Shown one piece after another: positions 11,353 through 23,606 of a stretch of DNA of 64,000 nt. This DNA comes from Sambucus nigra (lineage: Eukaryota; Streptophyta; Magnoliopsida; Dipsacales; Adoxaceae): positions 361,794,605-361,858,604 of the forward strand of contig OX422216.1 in assembly GCA_949130495.1 (NCBI GenBank), in the 5' to 3' direction. The position numbers and the translations under genes are program-made. Every line of letters begins with the position of its first letter. Position 1 is the first letter of the stretch. The notes beneath the pieces were generated by a model that was not told the DNA's origin, ran no database searches, and saw only the letters and a list, made by a program, of their open reading frames with translations.

Positions 11353-14239
11353 TGTAACACTCCATTGTTTTATTGATTTTTATATTGAGAATCAATTGGG
11401 ATTTATTAATTTATACTTAATAATCAATCCGATAAAATAAATATTAATTAGCAAGATAAGGGTTAATATTTATTTATATTGAATATTACTTAGTGAATGA
11501 GTAATAATAATGATAAGGATATATTAAAATTATCGTGACTGAGAAATACGATAATTACAGTAATTTAGTCGGAACACACGTGTCAGTCGTGTCGGGGACT
11601 CAATTTAATGAAATAAAGAGTAATATATTTATAATTCATCCATATGATCACTTAGAGTGCGCCAATGTGTCCATAAGGGTCGAAATAGTTAGAAAAGTAT
11701 ACTTGGGGGGTTAGTTTGGCTCCCGGGGTATTTTTAGGCCAAACCGACACGTCGGGAGTGTATTTTGGTCATTTGTATTTTTGGAGAAAATGTACCTACG
11801 AATTTTATAGGTTTATATCAGCATGTAGGATGAGGGAGTTAGAGTTATAATCTATATAATCATAGAGATGCCAAAAGAAGAAGAGAGGATGTACCAAGGC
11901 CAGTTTACACCATTCTTGCACCGTAAACAACACCATCACGTAGATTTGGAGGAGAGGAGCACAACCATACAATTTTTCTACAGAGGATCAGACCTTCAAA
12001 TAGAAGCAAGTACTTATCTTGCTTAAATTATGAAAGATATACCATCCATTTTAGAGTAGGATGATTAATCTTTGAACTTCATGTATATTGGAATAATTTG
12101 GAAGACATAAAACATGTTCTTAGGTTGAATTTGAGATAGGATAACTCCCTTTATGCATGTAGGACGAAATCCATAGATAAAAGTTCAAATTTGGTGAATA
12201 AATCTAGAATCTTTGTTGGAATTTTGAACAAATCTAGGGTTTTTAAGAGTTTTGTTGAATTAATTCAATTTAATGATGTTTCTTGATGATTTGATGATTA
12301 TACCATGTTAGAAATCATCTACATATGTTAATATCATGTTTAGAATGTTTGGATGGGAGTTTGGGATCATGTAATGAAGGTTTATTTAAGTAAAAATGGT
12401 GAAACCCGTAACTGTTTAAGGAAGAAGATGAAGACATGTAGCAGGCGAATAGATACCCGTGACTGTTTAAGGAAGAAGATGTATACTTATAGCAAGTGAA
12501 TTGGTTCGTCTCTCTGTCCGAATCAATTCGGCTGGAGAATTACCCAGATTTTAAAAACAAATTCCCTTTTTGCTTAGGACACGTGGGAAATGATTGGGTT
12601 AACTTTTGAGGTAATTGTTAAATATATGGAAGTTATTTTTAAATACCAGTAGGCCAAGGATTATTTGGAGACTTAATCACATGAGAAGAATTCAGAGCTA
12701 AAGTTAATTGTGTGTTAAGATTTAAACTCGGGGAACCTTATCAAGACACGAGGATTCCTAGGAACCGGTGACTTAGACCTGTAGGATATGAGTGAGATAG
12801 TTATTGAATTGAATTAAGGGAGGTATATTAATGGTACGTAGGCTATTCGATAGTTATATAGACTATATGTGGGATATATTGTAGGGTATGCGCTTATCTT
12901 TACTAAACTTATATACATATGTCATGTGAATACCTAATGTGTGAATTATTACGTGTATGACATACCTACGCCGCTTTCTATCAGGGAGGTTTACAAAGGG
13001 GATATTCTTATCTTGATGAGCCATCTTAGGGGATTTAGACTTGTACCTCAGAACATTGAACTTAGGGATGACCACTGCTTGTGTAAATAAGGGTGTGCCC
13101 GATCATTTGGGTTCATAGGTATGCGTGTATCCCCAAGGCCTAGAACTATGTTCATCTCTAATTACGTGTGAATTGTATATTGTGGTTCGAGAGTGATTTC
13201 GAACCGATAGTTATTTATTTAGTTCTTGATGTACCGGGACTTAATAGCAGAGTATGCATGCACTGCCTAGGGGTGTTGTATTCGTGTGTGTGTGTCTATA
13301 TATACGTACTTGTGGTTTATCCTACTGTTTGTTCTTAGTATATGAGAAAGATAGTGATATCTAAAATAATCTAATAATGTGGAAATGTAACATTTATTTG
13401 GTGAATTCTTAATTGATTTAAATGATACGAGAAAACAAATCAATAACGTATTGTATGGGTAATATAGGTGGGCACCACAAGTAAGTATGTGTAGTAAGAT
13501 AAGGATTTGAACTAGTTAGGCGGGGTAGCATAATTAGGATGGAGTAGAATACGTTAGGGGTGAAAAATTATTGAGGGGTGAGGACCTTAAGTGAGAGCAC
13601 ATGAAACTAACATGTATATAATATTTTCTTATTATGCATTTTAAATACTTGCAAATATTTTTAAACTGTTTTACTCGGGCTCTGACAAGTTTTCCAAATC
13701 TATTTTGTAAAAACCATTTTAGGTGCCCAGTCACAGGGATGCCTAGCTTAGGAGTTCACTCTCATTTGACGTGTTGCAGTTGTTGTGGGTGATTGTCGAA
13801 CCTCGGTAGTAGACGCCTCCATTCCTTTAAGATCATATTCATCATTTTATCTATCATTTTATCTATACTAGTAGTTATTTTTAGAGACACTGAACTTAAA
13901 TTATTTTCAGTTGGTGGATTCAGTTTTGATATGGATTATTGTATTGGAGTTTCAGGCTGGAGTGTTTATTCCAGTCATATTTTATTTGAGTCAGTTATTT
14001 CGCTATTTGTGATGTTAGTCGATTGTAATGTTGAAGGTGGTTTATTTATTTATTTAGTTATATTCAGATCTGTATGTTAATTTAAAATATTTAAAATTTG
14101 ACACCAACTTAATTAACTAATGTAGGTGATTACTAATTAATAGTTTTCGATAGAGATGCTAAGAATGAACCAACTGGATATTCTGTTTTAATTTAATAAA
14201 GGGCTCACCACTCAGTATTTAGCTGGGCGAGGTGTCACA
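11353..14239 (+). repeat. 3' LTR of Tekay-1
   Basis: 2,887 bp, TGTAACACTCC...GGTGTCACA, collinear with the 5' LTR but visibly diverged by substitutions and small indels, indicating an old insertion. Followed by the TSD CCAAA. The open frame at 13793-14080 is LTR sequence, not a gene. Confidence 0.93.
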
Positions 14240-14752
14240 CCAAATATATGTAATAAATATACGAGTTCAGCAAAACATGAACGCCAATTGAAATGATTTA
14301 AGTATGTGTGAATCAATAATGTACACAACTATGGTATGATAAGAACTATTTGATACAAGAGCGGTATGATGCAACAAGACTGACTCGAGACAACATGTTG
14401 TCAACTCGACTCGATAAAATATTTTGAACATCTAATTATTGTCAATTACAAGAATTCTCTCTCCTTTTTGGGCAACTTAAGATAATATCATCTCAAACTT
14501 CAAACTATATAGCATTTTTCATATTCTCTCGCAATTTAAAATAGTAGTTTGATGATGTTTAAGGTAAGAAATAGTTCTATAATCAAATTTAATAGATTAG
14601 ATATTTTTGTCATTATTATGGGGCTCAAATTCAATAGATTAAATAATTTAATCATTATAATGGGGCTCGTAATTGTTTGGGATCTATACCATTTCTCAAA
14701 GTACACCCCATGGCACTTTGCGGGGTAAAAGGTAGGAGTATCAATTCGGACT
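14240..14752. other. Non-coding flank of Tekay-1
   Basis: Apart from the CCAAA target duplication at its left edge, no recognisable gene, RNA or element terminus. Confidence 0.5.
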
Positions 14753-14945
14753 AATGATTCGTGTTTGGGCCTGACCCGACCCAACACGATTTTATCTAGC
14801 ACAAACATGTCACGATGTTGTGTTGTTTTTTGCAACACAAACACGACCCGTTAATGACCCGACCCAACACGAGTGGCACAATTAAAAAATCATACCAATT
14901 AGGCACGATTGACACAACCTGTCACGATAACCTATGAAAGTTTCA
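14753..14945. repeat. GACCCGACCCAACACG-rich dispersed repeat fragment
   Basis: CCTGACCCGACCCAACACG and ACCCGACCCAACACGAG occur about 80 bp apart, with CACGA words between and after them. A similar CGACACGACACGATTGACACG string occurs at about 49203-49223. The parent family is not identifiable from this piece. Confidence 0.45.
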
Positions 14946-14949
14946 CATC

Positions 14950-15705
14950 TTTTCAAGCACTTTAAAAGCTGTGAAAGTTTGACCGATTTTGTAAAAATAG
15001 TAAAAAAACATATTTTTAGCTAATTTTTTATATCGGTCCCTTAAAATGCTTACATATCACATAAAAAAATTCAACTCAATTTTTTTAAATATTTTATTGA
15101 AATAGGTTTGCACCAACAAGTATGTAAACTTGGTGTGTAGTTCATACATACCAAGTACTAAAATAGATTTTAAAGCAGTTTAAATGTTGTGAAAGTTTGA
15201 CCGATTTTTTAAAAATAGCAAAAAAAAAAGTTCATTTGGATTGATTTTTTTTATATTAGTCCCTTGAAATGTTTAAATATCACATAAAAAATTCTTTTAA
15301 TATTTTATTAAAATAGGTTTGCACCAACAAGTATGTAAACTTGGTGCGTAGTTCATACATAGCAAGTATACATAGTTGCTGGAGAAAACCTATTTTTCTA
15401 AAATATTAGGAAAATATTTTTGAATTGGGTTTTTTATGTGGCATTTAAACATTTCAAATGACCCGTATAAAAAAATCAGCTCAAAATAACTTTTTTTTAC
15501 TATTGTAAAAAAATCATTCAAACTTTCACATCTTTTAAAGTTCTTTAAAATAAGCGAAAGTTTGATCGATTTTATCTAAATAGCAAAAAAGTTTATTTTG
15601 AGCTTATTTTTTATATGGGTCCCCTAAAATGTTTAAACTTCATATAAAAAATTAAGCCGAAACATAATTTGATTACTATTTAAAAAACATAGGTATATAT
15701 ACTTG
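14950..15705. repeat. Fold-back cluster: two direct copies, one inverted copy and a further direct partial copy
   Basis: A unit of about 200 bp starting near TGTGAAAGTTTGACCGATTTT and ending near GTAGTTCATACATA occurs at 14956-15155 and again at 15171-15370. An inverted partial copy (TTTTTTATGTGGCATTTAAAC ... CAAACTTTCACATC) lies at 15386-15545, then a direct partial copy at 15546-15705. Adjacent inverted copies could form a long hairpin. No coding potential. Confidence 0.8.
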
Positions 15706-16939
15706 ATATATAGTGAAGTATGTCTGTGTGTTTATGTGTGTATGTGTGTCTCTATCTCTCTCTCTCTCTGAGAGAGAGAGAGAGGACATACCTTTATTAT
15801 AGTTTAATAGAAGGATTCAAATAAACTTCTTTGCCTTTTTTTCTTTTAAACAACACAAGTTTGAGAGTGATAATTCATCATGATCTAGCAATTGATGCTG
15901 GTAATTTGTTATAAAATAAAGGACATAGAGATTTAGAGAGAGAGAGAGAGAGAGATATAATGTTTTATTTCTCAAAATGTGTGTAAAAATTCATAAGAGA
16001 ATCACCCTAATTATAAGACATTGTGAGATATCACATTAGACATGGAACCCAAAAAACATTGAAGATGTGTATAATTCCACACCAAAAGTCATATTATTTT
16101 ACAGTATTATGTTTTATTTAAACTGTCATAATAATAGTTTTATTATATCTTTCTATAAACAATATGACTTTAAGAAAAACTTTAGTGAAGATAACTTGTT
16201 CCGGTATAAGATATTTTAAGCCGATGCAAAGACCATTTCTGTAAGTGTAATATTTATCAAATCTATCTTATTTTTTGGATTGATTTGGGAAATCATTTTA
16301 TAATAAAGATTAATTTCAAAAATATTTCTTGAGGTGTGTCTTCATAATAAAAAAAGGGGGTAGAATATGATATGTTGACATTTTCTATATATTTTTAGGG
16401 TCTTATACACCTTAGTACCTTGCTATAAGATTTTGGATGGTTAGGTCCTTAATTAGTTAAAACAAAAACTTAGGTCCTTACATATACAAACACGCATCCG
16501 CTCAATTGTTTTGAATTCGAACACCTAATTAACCATAATTGGTCTTCACTATTCATCACCTCCATATTCAAAACGTTGAAAGTCATCAAACCTTTAGATC
16601 ATGTTTTATCTCAAGACATTTTATTTGGCTCCAATTTTCAAAAGAAACAACAAAAGTCACATACTATGTTTACATCATATCTCATTTATAAATGATTGAA
16701 TTCAATCCACAATAAGGTTAATACACCATCAATTCAAATCAATATATATTCGATTTCAAGCACAAAATACCAAATTCAAACTCCATGATGAACCCAATTA
16801 TAGGTATAAGGAATGATCTATAACATAAATCCAATGAAGTTTAACAACTATTTTCTAATTTTCTTTAATTTTTTTTGTTTTTAATACGCTTATAGTTCTT
16901 TTTTGTACAAAGCGTCACAGAATACATGCATAAACAAAT
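15706..16939. other. Non-coding stretch with CT/GA microsatellites
   Basis: TCTCTCTCTCTCTGAGAGAGAGAG at about 15757-15784 is a perfect inverted microsatellite; another GA run lies at 15936-15955. No gene or terminus supported. Confidence 0.55.
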
Positions 16940-17558
16940 GTAGGTTGAAATTTCCTATAGTATATGTATCCAATGTACACAAGCTAATTTAAGAGAAGTA
17001 TTCAAGGGTGATGATTAAAAGCGCACAACATAAGAACATACGTGATTCGACAACGTGCATATGTCCACGAGTTTTGATGTTTGCTCTTATATTAAATTAG
17101 GTAATTGGTCAATAGATTTGTAATATTTCACGACATTAAAATATCACATGCCACTCTATAAAAAGGCGAGTTTACATTTATAGAGTAGCTTAGGAGATTC
17201 CTAGGCTCTGTTAATGGTTATCCCTAAAAGTTATGACATGTATCTTATCAATTTGAGTTGTTTCAAGGGATCGATATGCAGGAACCCTTTGTGACTTTAA
17301 TTCTTAATTAACTTTATGTGAAAGAACCTTATGGGCCTGTGCTAAACATGTACATCATGTTCCATTATAATTCTGATCCCCACAATTTCCCTGAAATCTC
17401 AGTGTCACTTTGAGATTGTTGGGATTTATTATACTTAGGTCAGCTATTAACTTCGATAAATCTTTATTTTGGATTTTTTTATTTATTAATTGAAGTGTAG
17501 TTTTGTAAATACCCTTAAAATTAAAAGAACATTTGATCGTTGAGTGCCCCAGGGGCAT
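16940..17558 (-). repeat. Putative 3' LTR of the minus-strand Tat element (Tat-2)
   Basis: On the minus strand the block CGTGGACATATGCACGTTGTCGAATCACGTATG (plus 17038-17070, given here only as landmarks) matches in layout the U5 block of Tat-1 (CGTGGACGTAGGCACATC...GAACCACGTACATCC), and a TATA-like AATATAAGAG lies just upstream. TGCCCCTGGGGCAC at 17558 may be the LTR start. Ends are approximate; no TSD was found. Confidence 0.35.
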
Positions 17559-17859
17559 ACAACTAAATATTGCATTTTTCCTTTATAATGAACTGGCACT
17601 TAAAAAACCGTCATATGCAGGTACAATCATCATGTTATTAAGGAATCACGAGGGAAGTTCCCGTTACAAGATGATACTTCCCACTCATTTTCCTATTTTT
17701 CAGTTCATTTGAAAAAACTGCAATCTTTCAAAGGAGATCTTTTCATTATCATGACTCCACATGTGAGAACTTGTCCTAAACTCTTTTTTCCATTTCACTA
17801 TTTTTCGTTATCTCTTTAAAAAAATTCATTTAGATTATCATCTTTAACCATTGTGAACA

Positions 17860-20800
17860 TTTTTTAATGAAAATACCATGAAAGAATTTGAACTTGATCA
17901 TCAAATCTCCCTATGGGTATTAATAGAGTTACTTGACGATCCTTATAACATATGCGCACTTTCTGAATGTGGGAACACTTTCCCTTTGAATCGCTAATTT
18001 TTGAAATTCTTCCAATACTTTGATGTGGTTCTAGTCCATATTTCCCCAAACATATGAATGATTGTTAATGGGGTGGATTGTATTAATGAGTTGTATAGGA
18101 TCCCACTCAACATTACTGAGATCATATATTGTTATTAATTATATGAAGACAAGGGTGGATAAATGATGCTTAATTTTGAACCTTCTTAATTTAAATAAAG
18201 ATTGTTGGTTTCATGGTCTTATTATGAAAAACTGACAACACTCTCCCCATCCCGAGGGTGTGATATATGAAGGGTCGAGATACCCTTTAGGAAGGGCAAA
18301 GAATATATTAAAAAGCCATTTTGATAGCCTTGTGATTCTCTCTTAGTTTAACCTAATGTTTCGTTCTTTTTCTTTGTTTCTTTTTGCAATAAAGAGTAAC
18401 AAGAGAGTCCTTGCGACATGGACATTAACTTTATTGACCTTCAGTGATTTCATCCATTTAACATAGAAAGAAGGCCAATCATCCCCATTACTTTGGATGA
18501 CCTAGAGGCCTCCATTTACCTAGACTCTGACAGGGATGAATCATTTGATGAAAGAACGTGTTCCTAGGATTCAGAATGGGACTAATCATTTGAGGAAAGA
18601 ATTTTATCTTCCCTTAAACCTCTTCACTTTTCTTTGATTCATTATACCATTTCCCCTAGTGCCTTGGAAAAAAGAAGGTTTTTAATTGCTACAAATGTCA
18701 GTGTTGCACAGGTTGGGCCCATATCTCCTCCCCTACTCACCCATCAGGAAAAGAGAATGATATTTCTCACTCGGCGAGAAAAAAAATTATAGATTGGGGG
18801 TTCTACTAACCCCATGGAACTTGATAACACCCCTTATAAGGACCACTAGCCTCTTTTATATAGTCAAATGAAGGATTATCTTCCTACTCCCCAACTGGAT
18901 GTCATCAGGAAGAGTACTATTGATAAGGGAAATGGAAAGTGGACAACGTGGGAAATAAGAGTATTAATAAGGGTAAGGGTGATGGCCAATTCATTATTGC
19001 TCATCCCGATATTAATAGGTAATTGATTAAGTAAGGAGGTTTCCCCCAAGACAGAGAATTTACCTTAACCTTCCCCCATTTGAGGTTATTAGAGCCTACC
19101 AATCACAATCTTTCCATTTTAAGTCAATCCCATTCATATTGTTCTTTTACGTTCCTCACTTTTATTTTTCTCATGATTATCTGTACTTTTGTTCTGCAGC
19201 TCTTGATTTATTACAATGAATTGTTGGAGAGGAATTACCAAATAAAGGCATCCTACGTTGATGTGGAGGTTGCGTTTGAAGAGTTGCATAATTATCTTTT
19301 GGCTTCTCAGTGATTGAATTATATCGAGGCGATGTAGAAGAAGAATCTTGACAAGAAGGTTAAGATCGTATAGGATGAGAACCAATTTTCTGCAGAATAT
19401 TAATGATCCTGCTCCTCTTTTGGTTATTGTTGACACTGAGAAAAAGGACGCTAGAGAAGAAGAGGTCGTGGTTGACTTTAACAATGATGTAGGCAAGTGA
19501 AGCTATGGAAAAAGTTGAGGAGACCTTCTCAAGTGTTGCAAAGATCAAGGATGACTCCATTACTCGTGTCCAGGACAAAGCTCTTATCAATACTAAAATC
19601 CATATTACCTACCTTATAAGGTTGGTAAAGTGGGGGATTAAACCTCTTTAGTGAGCATCATCCAGGGTCCCCACTCAATTTGGAAGAGATTTATGATGAT
19701 GACGATGATGTTATTTAAGAGAAGGAAAGGCTGTCGAATAAAAACTAATGACTTCTTACTAGGCTATCGAGAAGGAGAATGTTGGCAAAATAGTATCTTA
19801 GAGATTCTAATTGGACAATGTTGTATTTTAATTTTTGTTTCTAAATAATGCAGGGCCATGCCTTAGTTGTAATCTATTTTTAATGGAATATATTGTTTGA
19901 TTCAACCGACATTATTTCATCTTATTTTTGAAATTCTTCTCTTCAGTTTGACAAACTTATATATCCCACTACTTGTTCACACAGTTTAACATAAGACTTA
20001 TAGCACTGGCCACTACTCATAATGACTTTCCAGAGAGATGTGGGAGACTGTTCGTTATTGGTTATGATAAAGATGATGAGGATGTTGAACTTAGACAACA
20101 CTTAGGTCCTAATGTGTCAAATCAAGAGACAAGTGTACTTGAATATTCGTTACCTCTTTCATCAGGTAGTCGTGGATAATGTCGCTTTTCATGACATGAT
20201 TACTTATTTCTCAACACAATCATAAGAAGTCATTATCAAATTTGAAGGCCGACTTTGAGCAAAATCTTAATGGTCTGATAATAAAGACTAGATTCGATGA
20301 GAAATTTACCTCCATTGAATCCTTATGAAGGAGACTAATGATCTAAGGGCTTATAAAAAAATAGTAAGTCCAAACCAAGCAAACAGGTTATGGAAAGCTG
20401 TTTATTTTTGGAAAAAGACAACACATAGCTTTGGGAGGGGATAGATAAGACTCAAAAATACATTAATGACAATATTGTAATTGCCAAGGGTCAGTCATCC
20501 ATTTAAGGGAAGAAGAATGGACGTCTAGCAGAAGACCTAGAGAATTACAAGAAGATTTTTCTCAAGAAAGTATTGACCATTAAAAGTCTGATTTAGAAGA
20601 TTGAACATCACACATTCCAGTTTGATAAACAACCTTGCTAGATCTGGATGGATGGTGATTATGAGTATCTCCTTAATATGGATCCCACCCTGAACGATAC
20701 GCTAAATGTTTGTTATAAAGATGATAGTCTTAATGCCTTCACCATGGCGAAGGTCCCGCAAGATTATGAGTTACGTATTGGTATGACCCTAGTTGATTAT

Positions 20801-21065
20801 ATCAACAAGATTATACTTAGAAGATTAAATTTTGTGGATCCTAGTGGATGCCATTTTGGTTATCCTTATACCAAAATATCGTGGTGACTTCGGCCTTGAT
20901 GAAGATGATAAACTCTACCGACCTCAACACTTGTTTGATTGGGTGAGTTCTGGTGGGCATTCAAGGATAAGAGACATGACTTGGATTGTTACTCCTTGCG
21001 CGATGGATGTTCCACATATTGGATTTGGGAGTTCAATAAATGATCCATCTCGGTCACATGTTTGA
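17860..21065 (+). pseudogene. Antisense extra ORF of Tat-2, Transposase_28-like with coiled-coil remnants
   Basis: This lies downstream of, and opposite to, the minus-strand pol of Tat-2. At 18018-18130 a plus-strand frame reads YFDVVLVHISPNI-stop-MIVNGVDCINELY, which lines up with YFNIVPAQCLPNVWKIVNGVHRINQLY in the antisense gene of Tat-1. This block resembles the family annotated as putative gypsy type transposon (Pfam Transposase_28). Further along, Lys/Glu-rich fragments (19080-19313, 19500-19730) look like a decayed coiled coil, and 20648-21065 holds two overlapping open stretches. Many stops and shifts are present. Assignment of the 3' portion is inferred from position only. Confidence 0.6.
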
Positions 21066-21879
21066 TCTAACTGTATTCACTATTTTTTTTATAAATTAAT
21101 TTTTTTTCTTAATTTTTTTTTGTAATAACTTAAAGTGTTAATGGGAAGTTTTTCATTTTTTCTTCCATATATGATGTATGGTCTCCTAATCTTACCTTTT
21201 AGGTGATGTTGTCATATCTAGCCTTACTCCTAGAACTGGAAATGAAAAAATACACATGTTTGTAACATCGTTCCTCGGCGAGGAATTTTTATGACCCAGC
21301 TAGTTGTAGGTGCCCAAGGCTTCCAAGTAGGCTATTCATTAATTCTAAGCCATTGTTCACATTGTATTATTCATCAAAGCTCTTTGTGTTGGCCGATAGA
21401 TATTTAAAGTAGGTTTATATTTACTCAACTTGTTAGTATTAAAAGAAGACATTTGAGAGAAGACAATTATTACATTGATAAGTAGTATGTTGAAGAGATT
21501 TAATTCAACTAGTTGGTATTATTTATTAAGTACTCATTCACCTTCCACTTGGAACAAATCATATAGACAAGTGCAAGAAGTTTGAAAGAACTTCTTAAGG
21601 AATCTTTAGAGCATAAATAAACAAAAGAAACTTATATATAAAATAAAAATCTAATTGTAAAAACTTTTTGAAATTGGTTTCATTCCAATCTCGGGGAACC
21701 TCTCTGCCCTCCATTATTTCTGAGTGGTTTCCACCCTTTAAGTCATCATGGATGAATCTGAATAAGCTTTATAAGTTAGACCCTATCTTCTCGTCTGAGA
21801 TATTTTTAGCACTGCCCATAATCTTTCTAAGCACATAGTCTCCGACCATGAATCATCTTACTTGGCTAACTACTTTTGG
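21066..21879. other. Spacer between antisense ORF and integrase of Tat-2
   Basis: Non-coding in all frames by eye. It corresponds in position to 38494-39374 of Tat-1, also non-coding. Confidence 0.5.
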
Positions 21880-22870
21880 TAAGAGCCAAGATTTAAATGA
21901 ACCAATTCTCTTTTTCATCATCTAAGTCAAGCTATGATCTGATTACTTAATTATTGAGATTTTCATCGACTAAGTTGGATTCCATAATTAGTAGACCTTT
22001 TTCCAATAGGATCAGTGCCTCCATTTCAAAGACTAAGGTAAAATATATTTCCAAATTAACTGCATGTGTTTTGTTTTGAACTCCCAGAGAATGTGGGGAA
22101 GTTGGTCAAATCATTCTCCATTTTCTTCTTCCAGCCTCTTTTCGATTAAATCGAGGACTATTTTATTAGAATCTTTTATTTTCCCATTACTTTGGGGGTA
22201 ATCTACTGAATTTTAGTAGTTCCTAATAATGTTATCATTACAAAAGGCCTAAAAGTTGTTTCTTTCGATCTAGGTTCTTTTATCGATGGCGACAATCCGA
22301 GGGATGCCAATCTATATTATGATGTTCCTCCATATGAATTTTTTCATGTTGACATCTCGAATGTTTTCCAAGGGTCTCCTTTAACCCATTTATAAAAGTA
22401 GTCATTGTCGACCAATAAATACTTCCCACTACCAGATGTGAGGGGAAATGGACTGACAATGTCAAGTCTCCCTGGGCAAATGGCTAAAAACTTATAAGGG
22501 CCTTGAAGTCACTCGTAGTATGGTGTAAAAATGCCAAAAAAGTTGAGATTTCTTTTAATTTTGGACGTAGGAAACTGTTTCCTTTTGCATATATGACCTC
22601 TAATATCCCTCTTTCATTACCTTAAGTGCCAACGACATGCCTATACATGGATCCAATATATCCCATCATAAATCTCTTAGGGTGTCTATTCAGCATCGTT
22701 TGGGGACCTATATTAGAGGTATGGCTCTGAATAAAGTTTTCAATTTGCCACCAAGTAGAAACGAACAAATTTCACCCATATCTTATGTTCTTATTTCCTA
22801 TCAACTGGTATATAATATTTTATTAGGTAGATCATGATCGTGTCTATCCAATTTGAATTCCTATTGATCA
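21880..22870 (-). pseudogene. pol: Integrase of Tat-2 (left part of the CACTA-split pol)
   Basis: Minus-strand frames give, in order from high to low coordinate, a GGR-type zinc region with LKVMKEGY and SYMQKETVSYVQN, then PFAQGDLDIVSPFPL, GKYLLVDNDYFYKWVKG, and near 22170 YPQSNGKIKDSNKIV with IEKRLEEENGE following. This is the Tat/Ogre integrase pattern, close to Tat-1 integrase at 37480-38060. In DYFYKWV a Tyr replaces the usual Thr. Several frame changes. Its missing upstream half (RNase H, RT) lies at 47217-48770, beyond the CACTA insertion. Confidence 0.82.
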
Positions 22871-22898
22871 CCAGAACTTGCTTGCCATATTTCCTTTT

Positions 22899-23192
22899 CA
22901 CTACACCAAAACTGTCGACTTATCAAGGTCTAAAATAGTGACAAGTTAAATTTGTAAAGGTCTTTGACCATAACAAGTTTGGGAGTGACAACTGAATTTG
23001 TCACGGACTTGTCACGGTCAAAGACAAAGACAAGTTCCTTAAACTTATCAGGAACTTGTCAAGGTCTTTGACCTTGATAAGTTTTGTCATGGGCAAAGAC
23101 CGTGACAAGTCTAATAATATTATTACGGTCAAAGACTGTGACAAGTTTCTTTGTTACAAACTTTTCACGGTCTTTGACCGTGACAATTATGG
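22899..23192. repeat. Left CACTA terminus with subterminal repeats
   Basis: After the terminal CACTACACCAAAA come about ten copies of a GTCACGGTCAAAGAC / GTCTTTGACCGTGAC word in both orientations, often joined as a palindrome (for example CTTGTCAAGGTCTTTGACCTTGATAAG-like at 23056). In En/Spm such arrays are binding sites for the element's TnpA-type protein; that role is inferred here. Confidence 0.9.
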
Positions 23193-23606
23193 GAATAATT
23201 TAAAAAAAACTGTTGGGCAGTATAGCCACTGCCACTACCCAACATTATATTTCCACCTATTATAGCAAAATCGTACCTGTCCAAACATCATATATCCAAA
23301 TAAAATATAAATAATGTACCAAATCGTGTCATATATAATCCATATCCAAATAAAATAGGAATACAAATATCCATATCCAAACCAACATGTACCAAATCAA
23401 AAAAATACAAATATAATCCAATATCCAAATAAAATAGATAGAAATAATGTCATGGCATAGGGTCTTGGGCAAGGTGGAGGAGGAAGGAAGGCCACACGAC
23501 ATATGCATTGATACACCCCTCAATTCATTGAACGTCGCATTGTTCGCACAATTACAAAAGTTAGTTCTCCTTTCCGAACACCACATGCATGATGAACACC
23601 CTTGCC
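23193..23606. other. CACTA 3' non-coding region with short repeats
   Basis: Repeated words ATATCCAAATAAAATA and ACCAA(A)TC occur several times in 23285-23440. The minus-strand open frame here is a low-complexity extension of the Transposase_24 gene, with no recognised domain. Confidence 0.5.

Larger units (their letters stand above)
2618..14239 (+). mobile_element. Ty3/gypsy element, Tekay (Del) chromovirus type (Tekay-1), full-length but inactivated
   Basis: An 11.6-kb element bounded by direct LTRs (2618-5513 and 11353-14239) and a perfect 5-bp duplication CCAAA (2613-2617 and 14240-14244). LTR starts read TGTAACAC(C/T)CCAT and the 3' LTR ends GGTGTCACA. Internal order is PBS, gag, protease, RT, RNase H, integrase, chromodomain and PPT, the chromovirus order. 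Long LTRs, the TGTAACACCCC start and the C-terminal chromodomain suggest Tekay/Del; the clade is inferred from pattern only. Every domain has stops or frameshifts. A copia-type solo LTR interrupts gag. Confidence 0.93.

Noticed and set aside
23000..23190. Regular palindromic repeats resembling a CRISPR array
   Set aside because: Spacing is irregular, copies occur in both orientations, and they lie directly inside a CACTA terminal repeat with TSD in a plant genome. They are subterminal transposon repeats.
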